Source: Succinivibrio faecicola
GTDB lineage: Bacteria; Pseudomonadota; Gammaproteobacteria; Enterobacterales; Succinivibrionaceae
Direction: 5' to 3'
Assembly: GCF_019448115.1 (NCBI RefSeq)
Contig: NZ_JAGFNY010000001.1
Location: 1-64,000, forward strand
Length of the DNA stretch: 64,000 nt
The translations under genes and the position numbers were made by a program. Each line of letters opens with the position of its first letter. The first letter of the stretch is position 1. This document shows positions 53,107-61,731 of this stretch, piece by piece. The notes under the pieces were generated by a model, which was given only the letters and a program-made list of their open reading frames with translations, was not told the DNA's origin and ran no database searches.

Positions 53107-54051
53107 ATGACTTTAACTCAATTGCGCTATGCAATAGCAATATCAGAAACAGGCTCATTTAATAAGGCAGCTCAGATCCTGTATGTATCACAGCCAAGCC
53201 TTTCAAACGCAATTCATGATCTTGAAGATGAATTTTCAATAAAGATCTTTTACAGATCTGGCAGAGGTGTTTCCCTGACTAATGAAGGTGTCGATTTTAT
53301 TACCTATGCAAGGCAGGTATATCATCAGTATGAGTCATTACTTGATAAATTCGGTAAAAACAGCTCATTAAAGAAAAAATTTGGAATTTCTACTCAGCAT
53401 TATTCCTTTGCAATTAAGTCATTTGTGGAAATGGTCAAAAAGTTTGATACCTCTGAGTATGACTTTGCCATAAGAGAGACAAAAACAAGAGAGGTAATTA
53501 CCGATGTAAGCACATTAAAGAGTGAAATCGGTATTCTTTATCTGTCTAATTTCAATAGAAACCTGATCATGAAGCTTCTTAATGCATCAGATCTTGAGTT
53601 CCATCCTATCATCAACTGCCAGGTATATGTATATCTTTACAAGGATCATCCTTTGGCAAATAAAGATCTTATTACATTTTCTGATCTTGAAAATTATCCA
53701 TCACTGTCTTTTGAGCAGGGCGATAATTCATCTTTCTATTTTGCAGAAGAAATCTATTCAACCAAGGAATATACAAGAGCTGTAAAGGTTAATGACAGAG
53801 CTACCATGTTAAATCTTATGAAAGGACTTAACGGATTTACTTTGTGTTCAGGAATCATCTGTGATGAGTTAAACGGCTCTGATTCAGTTGCTGTGCCATT
53901 TAAGCCAGGTGACAATGATGAAGACGATAACATGGAGATTTGCTATATCTGCAAAAAGAACCAGGTATTAAGCTCAATGGGAAAGATGTACATTGAACAA
54001 ATTAAAAATTATTTTAAGGAACTTGGTCTTGAAGATCAGCTTAAGTTATAA
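53107..54051 (+). CDS. LysR family transcriptional regulator
   Basis: The product is 314 residues. The N-terminal helix-turn-helix is typical (MTLTQLRYAIAISETGSFNKAAQILYVSQPSLSNAI). The type-2 periplasmic-binding-like effector domain follows (IGILYLS, LYKDHPLA). It lies 92 bp upstream of the 2-oxoacid:ferredoxin oxidoreductase operon on the same strand, so it may regulate that operon, though LysR targets are more often divergent. No dyad TN11A site was firmly identified. Confidence 0.9.
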   Translation: MTLTQLRYAIAISETGSFNKAAQILYVSQPSLSNAIHDLEDEFSIKIFYRSGRGVSLTNEGVDFITYARQVYHQYESLLDKFGKNSSLKKKFGISTQHYSFAIKSFVEMVKKFDTSEYDFAIRETKTREVITDVSTLKSEIGILYLSNFNRNLIMKLLNASDLEFHPIINCQVYVYLYKDHPLANKDLITFSDLENYPSLSFEQGDNSSFYFAEEIYSTKEYTRAVKVNDRATMLNLMKGLNGFTLCSGIICDELNGSDSVAVPFKPGDNDEDDNMEICYICKKNQVLSSMGKMYIEQIKNYFKELGLEDQLKL

Positions 54052-54143
54052 CAAATAACTATATTTCATTATCAAAATTAAGTATTAGTGTTATATACAA
54101 AATTTAGGCATACTATGCCTAGATTTTTTTTTAGGGTATCAAA

Positions 54144-54674
54144 ATGCTTGAATTTTTATGGCACGGTAGAGGTGGACAGGGTGCCTTTACAGCAGCAAGA
54201 CTTTTAGGTGCTGCCTATTCACTAAAGAACAGCAACAGCTATGCTCTGGCATTTCCATCATTTGGTCCAGAGAGAAGAGGCGCACCAATACGCTCTTTTA
54301 CAAAACTGTCAGATAGATTTATTGGAGATCGTTCTGAAATCAGTAAAGCTGATTATGTAGTTTTTCTTGATGATACCTTATTTTCACAGTCAGCCTTCAA
54401 TGAATTAAAAGAAGGTGGAAAGATTATTGTATGCACCAAAAACAAAATCGAAGATGAAAGAGTTATCTGTATTGATGGTGTTTCAATCGCCCTTGAAATA
54501 CTAAAACTTCCAATTACAAATACAGTTATCCTGGGTGCAATTGCAGCAGTTTGCGACAGCGTAGAACTTGAAGACTTATTCAATGCTGTAAATCAGAGTA
54601 TGAGTGCAAAACTTCGTGAAGTTAACTGCAAGGTAATACAGAAGGCTTATGACACAATTAAGGAGCGTGTATGA
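54144..54674 (+). CDS. 2-oxoacid:ferredoxin oxidoreductase gamma subunit
   Basis: The product is 176 residues. The gamma-domain signature WHGRGGQGAFTAARLLG is at the start, and AFPSFGPERRGAPIRSF is near residue 38. It is the first gene of a gamma-delta-alpha-beta operon, the layout of archaeal-type POR/VOR. It overlaps the delta gene by 4 bp (ATGA). It is paralogous to the gamma gene at 31751. Confidence 0.9.
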   Translation: MLEFLWHGRGGQGAFTAARLLGAAYSLKNSNSYALAFPSFGPERRGAPIRSFTKLSDRFIGDRSEISKADYVVFLDDTLFSQSAFNELKEGGKIIVCTKNKIEDERVICIDGVSIALEILKLPITNTVILGAIAAVCDSVELEDLFNAVNQSMSAKLREVNCKVIQKAYDTIKERV

Positions 54675-54958
54675 AAGTTGTGTTGAGAGATAAAAAAACA
54701 TTCACTCTTGATGAAATTCCTTTTGCTCCTTGCTATAAACCCGGTCTTGTAGCAGTTAATTCAGGATGGAGAAATGAAAAACCTGTTGTTGATGAGTCAA
54801 AGTGCAACGGCTGCAATTTATGTTATCTGTACTGTCCTGATGGAACAATTTTCAAGAAGGGTAAGTCAGTTGGAATTGACTATGATTTTTGCAAAGGATG
54901 CGGAATCTGTAAAAAGATATGTAAACAAGGTGCAATAACAATGGAGAGCGAAAAATAA
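54671..54958 (+). CDS. 2-oxoacid:ferredoxin oxidoreductase delta (ferredoxin) subunit
   Basis: The product is 95 residues with two 4Fe-4S motifs, CNGCNLCYLYCP and CKGCGICKKICK, both of the C-x2-C-x2-C-x3-C type. This subunit carries electrons between the catalytic subunits and ferredoxin. It is coupled by overlap to the gamma gene and to the alpha gene (stop and start share a base). In the other operon this role is fused to an NAD(P)H flavoprotein. Confidence 0.92.
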   Translation: MKVVLRDKKTFTLDEIPFAPCYKPGLVAVNSGWRNEKPVVDESKCNGCNLCYLYCPDGTIFKKGKSVGIDYDFCKGCGICKKICKQGAITMESEK

Positions 54959-56115
54959 TGACAAGAGAGTTCTTATCAGGTAACGATGCTTTCGCTCGCG
55001 GTGTTGCTCTTGCAAGACCTCATGTGATTTCAGCTTATCCTATTACTCCTCAGACTACTGTTGTAGAAAAGTTATCTGAGTTTGTGGCATCAGGTAAATT
55101 AAATTCTGAATTCATTCATGTTGAATCTGAGCATTCAGCTCTTTCTGCTGCAATGGGAGCTTCATCTGTTGGTGCAAGAACCTTTACTGCAACATCATCA
55201 CAGGGCCTTTTATATATGGCCGAGTGCTTAACATATGCTGCAGGCGGAAGATTCCCAATCGTTATGATGAACGCAAACCGTTCAACCGCGCTGCCTTGGA
55301 ATATCTACGGTGATCAGAGAGATTCTTTATCTTTACTTGATACAGGCTGGATTCAGGCATATGCAGGAAGCGCTCAGGAAGCTTTAGATCTTGCACTAAT
55401 GAGTTTTTATATAGCTGAACACAAGGATGTATCAACCCCATTTATGGCAAACCTGGATGGTTTTACACTTACTCATACATATGAGGTAGTTGATATTCCA
55501 GAGCAGTCAACAGTTGACAGCTTCCTGCCAGCTTATCAGACTGAAAACAAGATGGATCTTGATAATCCTGTAAATATGGGATTTTCAGCAGGTCCTGATA
55601 CCAATACTGAATTCAAGTTCAAAGAGCATATCGGAATGCTCAATGCAAAAAGAGTAATTGACGAGTGTGAAGATAAATTTGCAAAGCTCTTCAATCGCCG
55701 TTATTCAGGTCTTGTTGAGTCATATTTATGTGACGATGCTGACTACGTAATTGTAACCTTAGGCACTATTGCCGGTCTTGTAAAAGATAGAGTAGATGCT
55801 CTAAGAGAAAAAGGTCAGAAAGTTGGTCTTTTACGTATCAGATATGTAAGACCATTCCCAAATGAACAGATTGTTCAGATCTTAAAGTCAGTAAAGGCTA
55901 TTGGCGTTCTTGAAAAGGATATCTCTTTTGGTAATGAGGGAACTGTTTATACAAATGTAAACTCAGCATTACAAAAAGCTAGATTGAATATTGCTTCATC
56001 AAACTATATTGCCGGTCTTGGCGGAAGAAACATCGAGCCAAAACAGATTGATGAAATTTTTGAAGATTTAAAGAACGAACAAAGTGTTGTTAAGTTCGTG
56101 GGACTTGGAGAATAA
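54958..56115 (+). CDS. 2-oxoacid:ferredoxin oxidoreductase alpha subunit
   Basis: The product is 385 residues. It has the PorA/VorA pyrimidine-binding domain (SAYPITPQTTVVEKL, ESEHSALSAAMG, TATSSQGLLYM) and domain II (VTLGTIAGLVKDRVD, RIRYVRPFP). The NIYGDQRDSL region and GLGGRNI end are family traits. Substrate class (pyruvate, branched or aryl 2-oxoacid) cannot be read from sequence. The following CoA ligase points to an arylacetyl- or acyl-CoA product (inference). Confidence 0.9.
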   Translation: MTREFLSGNDAFARGVALARPHVISAYPITPQTTVVEKLSEFVASGKLNSEFIHVESEHSALSAAMGASSVGARTFTATSSQGLLYMAECLTYAAGGRFPIVMMNANRSTALPWNIYGDQRDSLSLLDTGWIQAYAGSAQEALDLALMSFYIAEHKDVSTPFMANLDGFTLTHTYEVVDIPEQSTVDSFLPAYQTENKMDLDNPVNMGFSAGPDTNTEFKFKEHIGMLNAKRVIDECEDKFAKLFNRRYSGLVESYLCDDADYVIVTLGTIAGLVKDRVDALREKGQKVGLLRIRYVRPFPNEQIVQILKSVKAIGVLEKDISFGNEGTVYTNVNSALQKARLNIASSNYIAGLGGRNIEPKQIDEIFEDLKNEQSVVKFVGLGE

Positions 56116-56117
56116 CC

Positions 56118-57005
56118 ATGGCAGTAAATGTAAAAACAATTAGCGATGATGAGTTATTTTACGGCCATAAAGCATGCGCAGGATGTGGTGGTTCTCTTGC
56201 AGTTAGAATTGCTCTTAAGATTTTAGGTAGACGCTCAGTTGCTGTTCTTCCTGCAGGCTGTATGTCAGCTGTTGGTTTTAATTTTCCTCAGCTTAGCTTT
56301 GCAAATAATGCGATTATTTCAACTTTTGCAGGCACAGCATCAATGATGACAGGTATTCAGGCTGGTCTTAAGGCACTAGGTAAAAAAGATTTTCAAGTTG
56401 TAGGCTTTGCAGGTGACGGTGGCACTGCTGATATCGGTATCCAGGCTCTGTCAGGTGCGATAGATAGAAATGATGACATTCTGTATATCTGCTATGACAA
56501 CGAAGCTTATATGAATACAGGTATTCAGAAAAGCTCACTTACACCATTTGGCGCACGTACAACTACAACACCAGTTGGAAGTGTAATAAAAGGCAATCTT
56601 CACAACAAGAAGAATATGTTCGAGATTGTTGCAGCTCACGGTATTACATATGCAGCTACAGCATCAATAGGTTACCTTCCTGATTTTATGAAAAAGGTTG
56701 AAAAGGCAGCTTCTATCAGGGGCACAAAATATATTCATATTATTGCACCATGCCCAACTGGCTGGGGTATCAAGACTGAAGATTGTGTGGACATTGCAAA
56801 GGAAGTTGTTGATTGCGGTTTATGGTATCTTGCTGAATTTGAAAACGGTGAATATAAGCTTAACCGCAAGATAAAAGAATTTTCTGATGTAGCAACATAC
56901 ATCAAAAAACAGGGGCGTTTCAAGCATCTAACTGATGAGGATATTCAACTGATTGAAGCTTCACGCAATAAGAAATGGGATTATTTAAACAAGTACTTTA
57001 ACTAG
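56118..57005 (+). CDS. 2-oxoacid:ferredoxin oxidoreductase beta subunit
   Basis: The product is 295 residues and binds thiamine diphosphate. Motifs are GHKACAGCGGSLAVR (Cys pair), GFAGDGGTADIGIQAL (TPP/Mg), NEAYMNTGIQKSSLTP, and APCPTGWGIKTED. It follows the alpha gene by 2 bp and precedes the ligase gene by 25 bp. All four subunits are complete, so the enzyme is probably functional. Confidence 0.92.
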   Translation: MAVNVKTISDDELFYGHKACAGCGGSLAVRIALKILGRRSVAVLPAGCMSAVGFNFPQLSFANNAIISTFAGTASMMTGIQAGLKALGKKDFQVVGFAGDGGTADIGIQALSGAIDRNDDILYICYDNEAYMNTGIQKSSLTPFGARTTTTPVGSVIKGNLHNKKNMFEIVAAHGITYAATASIGYLPDFMKKVEKAASIRGTKYIHIIAPCPTGWGIKTEDCVDIAKEVVDCGLWYLAEFENGEYKLNRKIKEFSDVATYIKKQGRFKHLTDEDIQLIEASRNKKWDYLNKYFN

Positions 57006-57030
57006 GAAAACGAAAAGAGGTTAGCTACAA

Positions 57031-58365
57031 ATGCCAATCAATGATTCAAAATATTGGGACGAACACTTAGAATGTATGCCAAGAGAAGAGCTTGAGGCAA
57101 ATCAGCTTAAGGATCTAAAAGAGATTGTTCAGTTTGCTTATGACAATTCTCCATACTACAAGCGCTCATTTGATGAAGCTGGTGTTAAACCATCTGATAT
57201 TAAGACTTTAAAGGATATCGAGAAGTTCCCATTCATCAACAAGAAGACTCAGCGTGATACTCAGGGCGTAGGCTCATTCTTAGGTGAGCTTTGTGCTGTA
57301 GATGAGAAGGATGTTGTGTTTATTTCAACATCATCAGGTTCAACTGGTGTTCCAACAATTTCTCCATTTACTCAGAAGGATTTTGATGAATTCCAGGATA
57401 CAGAAGCTCGCTGGTTCTGGCAGGTTGGCATGAGACCTACAGATCGTTATGTTCATGCTTTAAATTTCTCATTATATGTTGGTGGTCCTGACGTAATCGG
57501 TGCTCAGAGAACAGGTGCTCTATGTATCTGGGGCGGTACCTTACCATCAGAAAGATTATTATGGGTATTAAAGACATATCAGCCATCAGTAATCTGGACT
57601 TCTCCATCATATGCATGGCAGTTAGGTGAGAAGGCTCTTAAGAGCGGTATCGATCCTAAGAAAGATCTGAATATCAAGACCATCATCGTAGCAGGTGAGC
57701 TTGGTGGCTCAATTTCTGCAACAAGAAATGCAATTGAAGAGTTATGGGGCGCACAGGTATTTGACTTCTACGGTCTGTCAGATATTTTCGGTGCATGTGC
57801 TGCAATGTGTGAATACAAAGATGGTCTTCACATTGCTGAAAACCACATTCTTGTTGAAACTGTTGATCCTGCAACTGGTAAGGTATTACCTCCAGGTTCA
57901 AAGGGTGAGTTTGTGTTTACAACTTTAAGAAAGCATGCTCGTCCTCTAATCAGATTCCGTACCGGTGATATTGGCTGGATTGATACAAGTAAGTGTAAGT
58001 GCGGTAGAACTCATGGCAGAATCCATGTTTTAGGCCGTAAGGATGATATGTTCATTGTATCAGCTGTTAACGTATTCCCATCAGACGTTGAAGCAGGTAT
58101 CCGTTCAATTTCTGGTATTACAGGCGAGTATCTAATCAGAATCTTTGAGAAGGACTTTACCTGCAAGTACTCAGTTGAGGTTGAGAAGAAGTTTGACAAC
58201 TTAGATTCTGATGAGAATGTAGCAGATTTAGTTTCTAAGTCACTAAAGGCAAGAATCGGTGTTAAGCCATATTCAGTTGTTGTTCACAAGGACGGCGATC
58301 TGAATACACGTTCTGAGCATAAGTCAAAGCGTATTATTGACGAGAGAACTTCAAAGCCTGAATAA
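57031..58365 (+). CDS. Phenylacetate-CoA ligase family protein (PaaK-like)
   Basis: The product is a 444-residue adenylate-forming ligase. The AMP/phosphate loop is ISTSSGSTGVPT near residue 104. YGLSDIFGACAAMCEYKDGLHI, a PaaK block, is near 250 (positions about 247-268). The C-terminal part has FRTGDIGWID and GRKDDMFIVSAVNVFPSDVE. The length matches PaaK and archaeal arylacetate-CoA ligases. It is the last gene of the oxidoreductase operon and is followed by a terminator. Together they could join arylacetate or a branched acid to CoA and then reductively carboxylate it, or run in reverse. Confidence 0.88.
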   Translation: MPINDSKYWDEHLECMPREELEANQLKDLKEIVQFAYDNSPYYKRSFDEAGVKPSDIKTLKDIEKFPFINKKTQRDTQGVGSFLGELCAVDEKDVVFISTSSGSTGVPTISPFTQKDFDEFQDTEARWFWQVGMRPTDRYVHALNFSLYVGGPDVIGAQRTGALCIWGGTLPSERLLWVLKTYQPSVIWTSPSYAWQLGEKALKSGIDPKKDLNIKTIIVAGELGGSISATRNAIEELWGAQVFDFYGLSDIFGACAAMCEYKDGLHIAENHILVETVDPATGKVLPPGSKGEFVFTTLRKHARPLIRFRTGDIGWIDTSKCKCGRTHGRIHVLGRKDDMFIVSAVNVFPSDVEAGIRSISGITGEYLIRIFEKDFTCKYSVEVEKKFDNLDSDENVADLVSKSLKARIGVKPYSVVVHKDGDLNTRSEHKSKRIIDERTSKPE

Positions 58366-58383
58366 TATTCAGCTTTCAAAAAC

Positions 58384-58413
58384 AAGGGCGTGATAAACTC
58401 ACGCTCTTTTTAT
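58384..58413 (+). terminator. Terminator of the oxidoreductase-ligase operon
   Basis: GGGCGTGA pairs with TCACGCTC, loop of about four bases, followed by five T. Confidence 0.88.
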
Positions 58414-58417
58414 ATGA

Positions 58418-60046
58418 TTAAACAAGTTCAAAATCACTGATTTTTCTGACAGTTGGATCAGAATTGTAAACAGCTGCAATTCTTAAAAGATCACTCTTTA
58501 ATGGCAGCGTATTACCATAGTCTCGATTTCTAATCTGTTCTACAGCCTCTTTAAGTTTATTTTTTGCTTCTTTTTCATTTTTCGCAAATTTAAACTCAAT
58601 GACAATTCTTCTATTTTCTCTTTCGATTTTTAAATCAGATCTTCCTTTTGATGAATGTGATTCGGAACATACATCAACACCAGCACCTAAAAGGTAGAGC
58701 ATTATTAATGATTCAAGTGCATGTTCAGATTTAATCGGAAATTTATCATAGGCAATAGTATTTATTGCTTTATTGAATAACTCGATAATATCTCTAGCAT
58801 TACCACAATCTAGAATATTCTCTCTTTTATCATTTCTGATTGATACGTTATCACAAAAGAAATTTAAAGAAATAAGCTGCAATAGCGCTTTATATATTTC
58901 TCTGTTTGGAATACCTAGGTCGATTTTAGATTCACCTGATGATAAAGATGAGCGTAATGTCAAATAACCAGTCTGGCACATCAGAACATTCTGATCAATG
59001 TTTAGTAGTGATGTTGGATTTAAAAAGCTATTTGTAGAAACAGTAACTGCGCTATTTTCATCAAGATAATCAAAAGCTTTTAATTCGTGATCCTTTAGAT
59101 AGTTTGCAAGTATGGATGGTATTCCACCATTTTCAAACCAATAATCTCCAAAAGTAACTTCGCCAGATGATTTAACCTCCTGGAAAAAGTTGTTTACAGA
59201 CCAGGTAGATAATACCGTTTTATTACACATTTCATCAAAACAATATCCATCATAGTAATAGGCTATCTTATCTAGCATTGAGTTTAACAATGAATCATTT
59301 ACTTCATCTACACAGATCCTATTTTCGTATGCAGTTGCAAGCTTTAAATATTCAAAATAAAAATGCTTGATTTCATCTCTTGTAAAACCAATAAGCTGTG
59401 AGTATTCGCTGTAATATGAAATGTCTTTTATGTCAGTTCCAACTGAAAATATAGCATCATCTTTTAGTCTTGTAACACCAGTAACTGCAAGGAATTTAAT
59501 TGAAGTATTATTATTTAAAACTGCATAGATTCTGTGCAATATTTCAGAGAATTTATTATATAAATCTGGTTTGGATATGTTTGCTGTTAGCTGTCTATCG
59601 TATTCATCAATAAGAATAACAACTTTTTTATCTTCTGCTTTTAGACCTTCTAATAGGTTATCCAAAGCAGTTGCAGGATCTGAATTTTGTACATATTCAG
59701 ATATTTTGTGTTTTAATGCAAATCTGTTAAGAATAAGGGCAAATTGATTTTTAAAATCATCAACATCTGTGACAGAGCATTTTAAAAAATCAAGTCTAAG
59801 AACAGGATATGTAGGTTCAGTCCATTTATCATAGATCCAGGTATCCTTAAAATATGGATTTACACCATTTTCAAACAAAGTTCCTATGGTATCTAGTGTT
59901 AAGGATTTTCCAAATCTACGAGGTCTTGAGATGAAAACTTTCTTTTCATTTTTTAACAGGTTATAAATGTTTTCTGTTTTATCTATATAGATGTAATTAT
60001 CATCTAAAAAATCAGTAAAAGACCATGAGTTACTGATTGTTTTCAT
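58418..60046 (-). CDS. AAA-ATPase with C-terminal PD-(D/E)xK nuclease-like domain (DUF1703 type)
   Basis: The product is 542 residues. The start SFTDFLDDNYIYIDKT and the P-loop SRPRRFGKSLTLDT near residue 40 are typical. VVILIDEYDRQL is the Walker B region. The C-terminal GRSDLKIERENRRIVIEFKFAK matches the PD-(D/E)xK core of DUF1703 proteins. Such genes occur in multiple copies in gut anaerobes and have been suspected as mobile or defence-like, but their role is not established. It lies next to decayed conjugative-element sequence. Confidence 0.88.
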   Translation of the reverse strand: MKTISNSWSFTDFLDDNYIYIDKTENIYNLLKNEKKVFISRPRRFGKSLTLDTIGTLFENGVNPYFKDTWIYDKWTEPTYPVLRLDFLKCSVTDVDDFKNQFALILNRFALKHKISEYVQNSDPATALDNLLEGLKAEDKKVVILIDEYDRQLTANISKPDLYNKFSEILHRIYAVLNNNTSIKFLAVTGVTRLKDDAIFSVGTDIKDISYYSEYSQLIGFTRDEIKHFYFEYLKLATAYENRICVDEVNDSLLNSMLDKIAYYYDGYCFDEMCNKTVLSTWSVNNFFQEVKSSGEVTFGDYWFENGGIPSILANYLKDHELKAFDYLDENSAVTVSTNSFLNPTSLLNIDQNVLMCQTGYLTLRSSLSSGESKIDLGIPNREIYKALLQLISLNFFCDNVSIRNDKRENILDCGNARDIIELFNKAINTIAYDKFPIKSEHALESLIMLYLLGAGVDVCSESHSSKGRSDLKIERENRRIVIEFKFAKNEKEAKNKLKEAVEQIRNRDYGNTLPLKSDLLRIAAVYNSDPTVRKISDFELV

Positions 60047-60165
60047 CCATCAATCTCCTATATTGTCGTTTATTATATATTGCAACAATGATATTGATAA
60101 AGATTGGATAAACGAATATTTGAAAAATAGAGTAGTTATATGAAAAATGAACCTAATGATAAACA

Positions 60166-60196
60166 TGCAAAAAGTCCGATCTATAATCGGTCTTTC
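60166..60196. terminator. Short hairpin after the conjugative-element debris
   Basis: CCGAT and ATCGG arms within AAAAAGTCCGATCTATAATCGGTC... (arms at 60176-60190) with A-rich left and T-rich right flanks. It could terminate either strand. Confidence 0.5.
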
Positions 60197-60216
60197 TAGG
60201 ATTTTGAAGTTAATTT

Positions 60217-60309
60217 TTAATTGTTAAGAAGGTTGAATTTTGAACCATCACCTTCTTTTGCTGAAGGATTATCATCTACCATTTCGAACTCACCATATAT
60301 TTTCTTCAT
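60217..60309 (-). CDS. Possible very short protein or gene remnant, 30 residues
   Basis: On the minus strand an ATG at 60309 opens a 30-codon frame (KKIYGEFEMVDDNPSAKEG ... LLNN). The acidic, Asn-rich end looks like the C-terminus of a larger protein, and the frame is open for several codons before the ATG. It is probably the tail of a lost gene of the decayed element. Low confidence. Confidence 0.25.
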   Translation of the reverse strand: MKKIYGEFEMVDDNPSAKEGDGSKFNLLNN

Positions 60310-60334
60310 AATTCTTTCACAGAAGCAATATAAA

Positions 60335-60607
60335 TTACAGTGTTTGAATGACTTTTTGATATCTTCTCAATTCAATCTCAATTAGGTCATCAGCATTAAG
60401 CTCCTGTAGGTGCTCAAGTGGGGAGATTTCGTTATTCTGAAAAACAAACTTAAAGGTGGTAAATTCAACTCCTAAGGACGTAATTAGCTGAGTAAAAGGA
60501 GCGGAGGAATCAATGATTTCAAGAACTCTCCTGCAAGCATGTAGATTTTTTGCAAGAAAGAATAAAGAAAGAGCTTCGTTAAAGTAAGACTGTGGTAATA
60601 TATTCAT
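60335..60607 (-). CDS. Hypothetical protein in mobile-element debris, 90 residues
   Basis: I do not recognise this protein. It is helical, with a hydrophobic first half (SLFFLAKNLHACRRVLEIID) and an acidic second half, and no signal peptide. The frame opens at 60634, but 60607 is the first ATG; neither has a good ribosome-binding site. It lies between the DUF1703 gene and an array of 21-bp repeats. It may itself be a remnant. Confidence 0.45.
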   Translation of the reverse strand: MNILPQSYFNEALSLFFLAKNLHACRRVLEIIDSSAPFTQLITSLGVEFTTFKFVFQNNEISPLEHLQELNADDLIEIELRRYQKVIQTL

Positions 60608-60619
60608 GCACTTACGTGT

Positions 60620-60658
60620 GGGAGACAGACGCAACTTTCCAGGGAGAGTCTGTTTCCC
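60620..60658. repeat. Imperfect inverted repeat at the edge of the repeat array
   Basis: GGGAGACAGAC (60620-60630) and GTCTGTTTCCC (60648-60658) are inverted with one mismatch. It could be a hairpin or an element end. Confidence 0.4.
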
Positions 60659-60700
60659 TTAATAAAACCTATAGATAAGCCCATCCTATCAAAAATTCTT

Positions 60701-60884
60701 CACAAAAAGACCAACAAAATCAAAATCTAGTGAGCTCTATTACAAAATGACCGAGCTTCTAGCAAAAATGACTAAGCAATAATCAAAAACAGATAAGCAA
60801 AAGAATAATTTGAATGAGCTGTTAAACAAAATGATTAAGCTAAATTGGAAGGTTTTAAAAGATCTGATAAAAATCAAATGAGCT
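60701..60884. repeat. Array of degenerate 21-bp direct repeats
   Basis: A unit close to ACAAAATGAYYRAGCT recurs with exact 21-bp phase. The GAGCT/AAGCA/AAGCT cores begin at 60732, 60753, 60774, 60795, 60816 and 60837, and again at 60880 (two periods plus one base), with a degenerate unit between and another before. Spacing of two helical turns suggests protein-binding iterons or the multiple terminal repeats of an insertion element. No coding frame fits the array. It ends at the truncated TraG-like gene. Confidence 0.7.
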
Positions 60885-60887
60885 AAA

Positions 60888-61667
60888 TCAGATCTTTTTC
60901 AGTGGGCTGTGACACATAATATTACTATTAAGACCACTTTGGTTTGCTTCTGTATTTGTTATACCAGTACCAGTAAGAGCATTAAAACCAGCAGTTGCCA
61001 TATTTGATAATGAACTTGTGGTCATGTGTGTACCACCAGTTCTGTAAGTTATAGAGCCAAGAACATTATCAAAACCTGTTGCTGAAGATACACCAAACTG
61101 AGATGTTAATTGAGATGTTCCTTGCATTACAGCAGCAGGATTTATAATATCTGGAGTAGCAATCTTTTCGTTGATAAAATCCTGTCCATTCATACGTGTA
61201 GCTAATGAATTTAGAGCATATACAGAGCCAGAGAAGATAAACAGTGTAATAACAGGAATTGCACCTAAAAACATACCACCTGTAGCAATAAAATCCTCAG
61301 TAGTATCAGCTAGAATCTTTACGCCGTGAAGTGAGTCAAAGTTATATCCTTTGTAATTTCCTGCACCAGCAAAGTTAAGAATAGCTCTCTGCATTGTTGT
61401 ATTTAGATAGCTGTTTGCAATAGCAATGCAAGGAAGCCAAGACTGGACCCAAGCAACAAGCATGAAATACTTTAAGGAAAGTTTTAGACCAAACATTCCC
61501 ATAAGGATTAAGAAACCACAAAAAGGAGTAATAGCGTAGGTAAAGCCTTCCATAAAGGTCATGATAGGACGCATTGTCTTTTGGAACATTGTGCCTTCAG
61601 AAGACCATTGCATATTACGCTGACGACGAGCCTGAGCTAACATCATTGCTGTAGCAAGGTCATTCAT
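60888..61667 (-). pseudogene. Fragment of TraG-like mating-pair stabilisation protein
   Basis: The 259-residue frame resembles the N-terminal membrane region of F-type TraG: RNMQWSSEGTMFQKTMRPIMTFMEGFTYAITPF, then FGLKLSLKYFMLVAWVQSWLPCIAIAN (positions about 17-88). Several membrane helices follow. TraG of F is over 900 residues; both the start and the long periplasmic C-terminus are missing here. The C-terminal end runs into the repeat array and the N-terminal end into the glgX terminator, so it is a piece of a decayed integrative conjugative element. Confidence 0.65.
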
Positions 61668-61696
61668 TACATGCAAAAAATTAGTTTTAAGAAATT

Positions 61697-61726
61697 TTAA
61701 AGCCCGTAAAAAACGGGCTTTTTAAC
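61697..61726. terminator. Terminator after glgX
   Basis: AAAGCCCGT pairs with ACGGGCTTT around five A, with T on both strands; the plus-direction T-run is the longer. Confidence 0.8.
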
Positions 61727-61731
61727 ATTAT

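Noticed and set aside
60701-60884. Repeat array considered as a CRISPR
   Set aside because: The period is only 21 bp with no separate unique spacers and no cas genes; repeats are degenerate.
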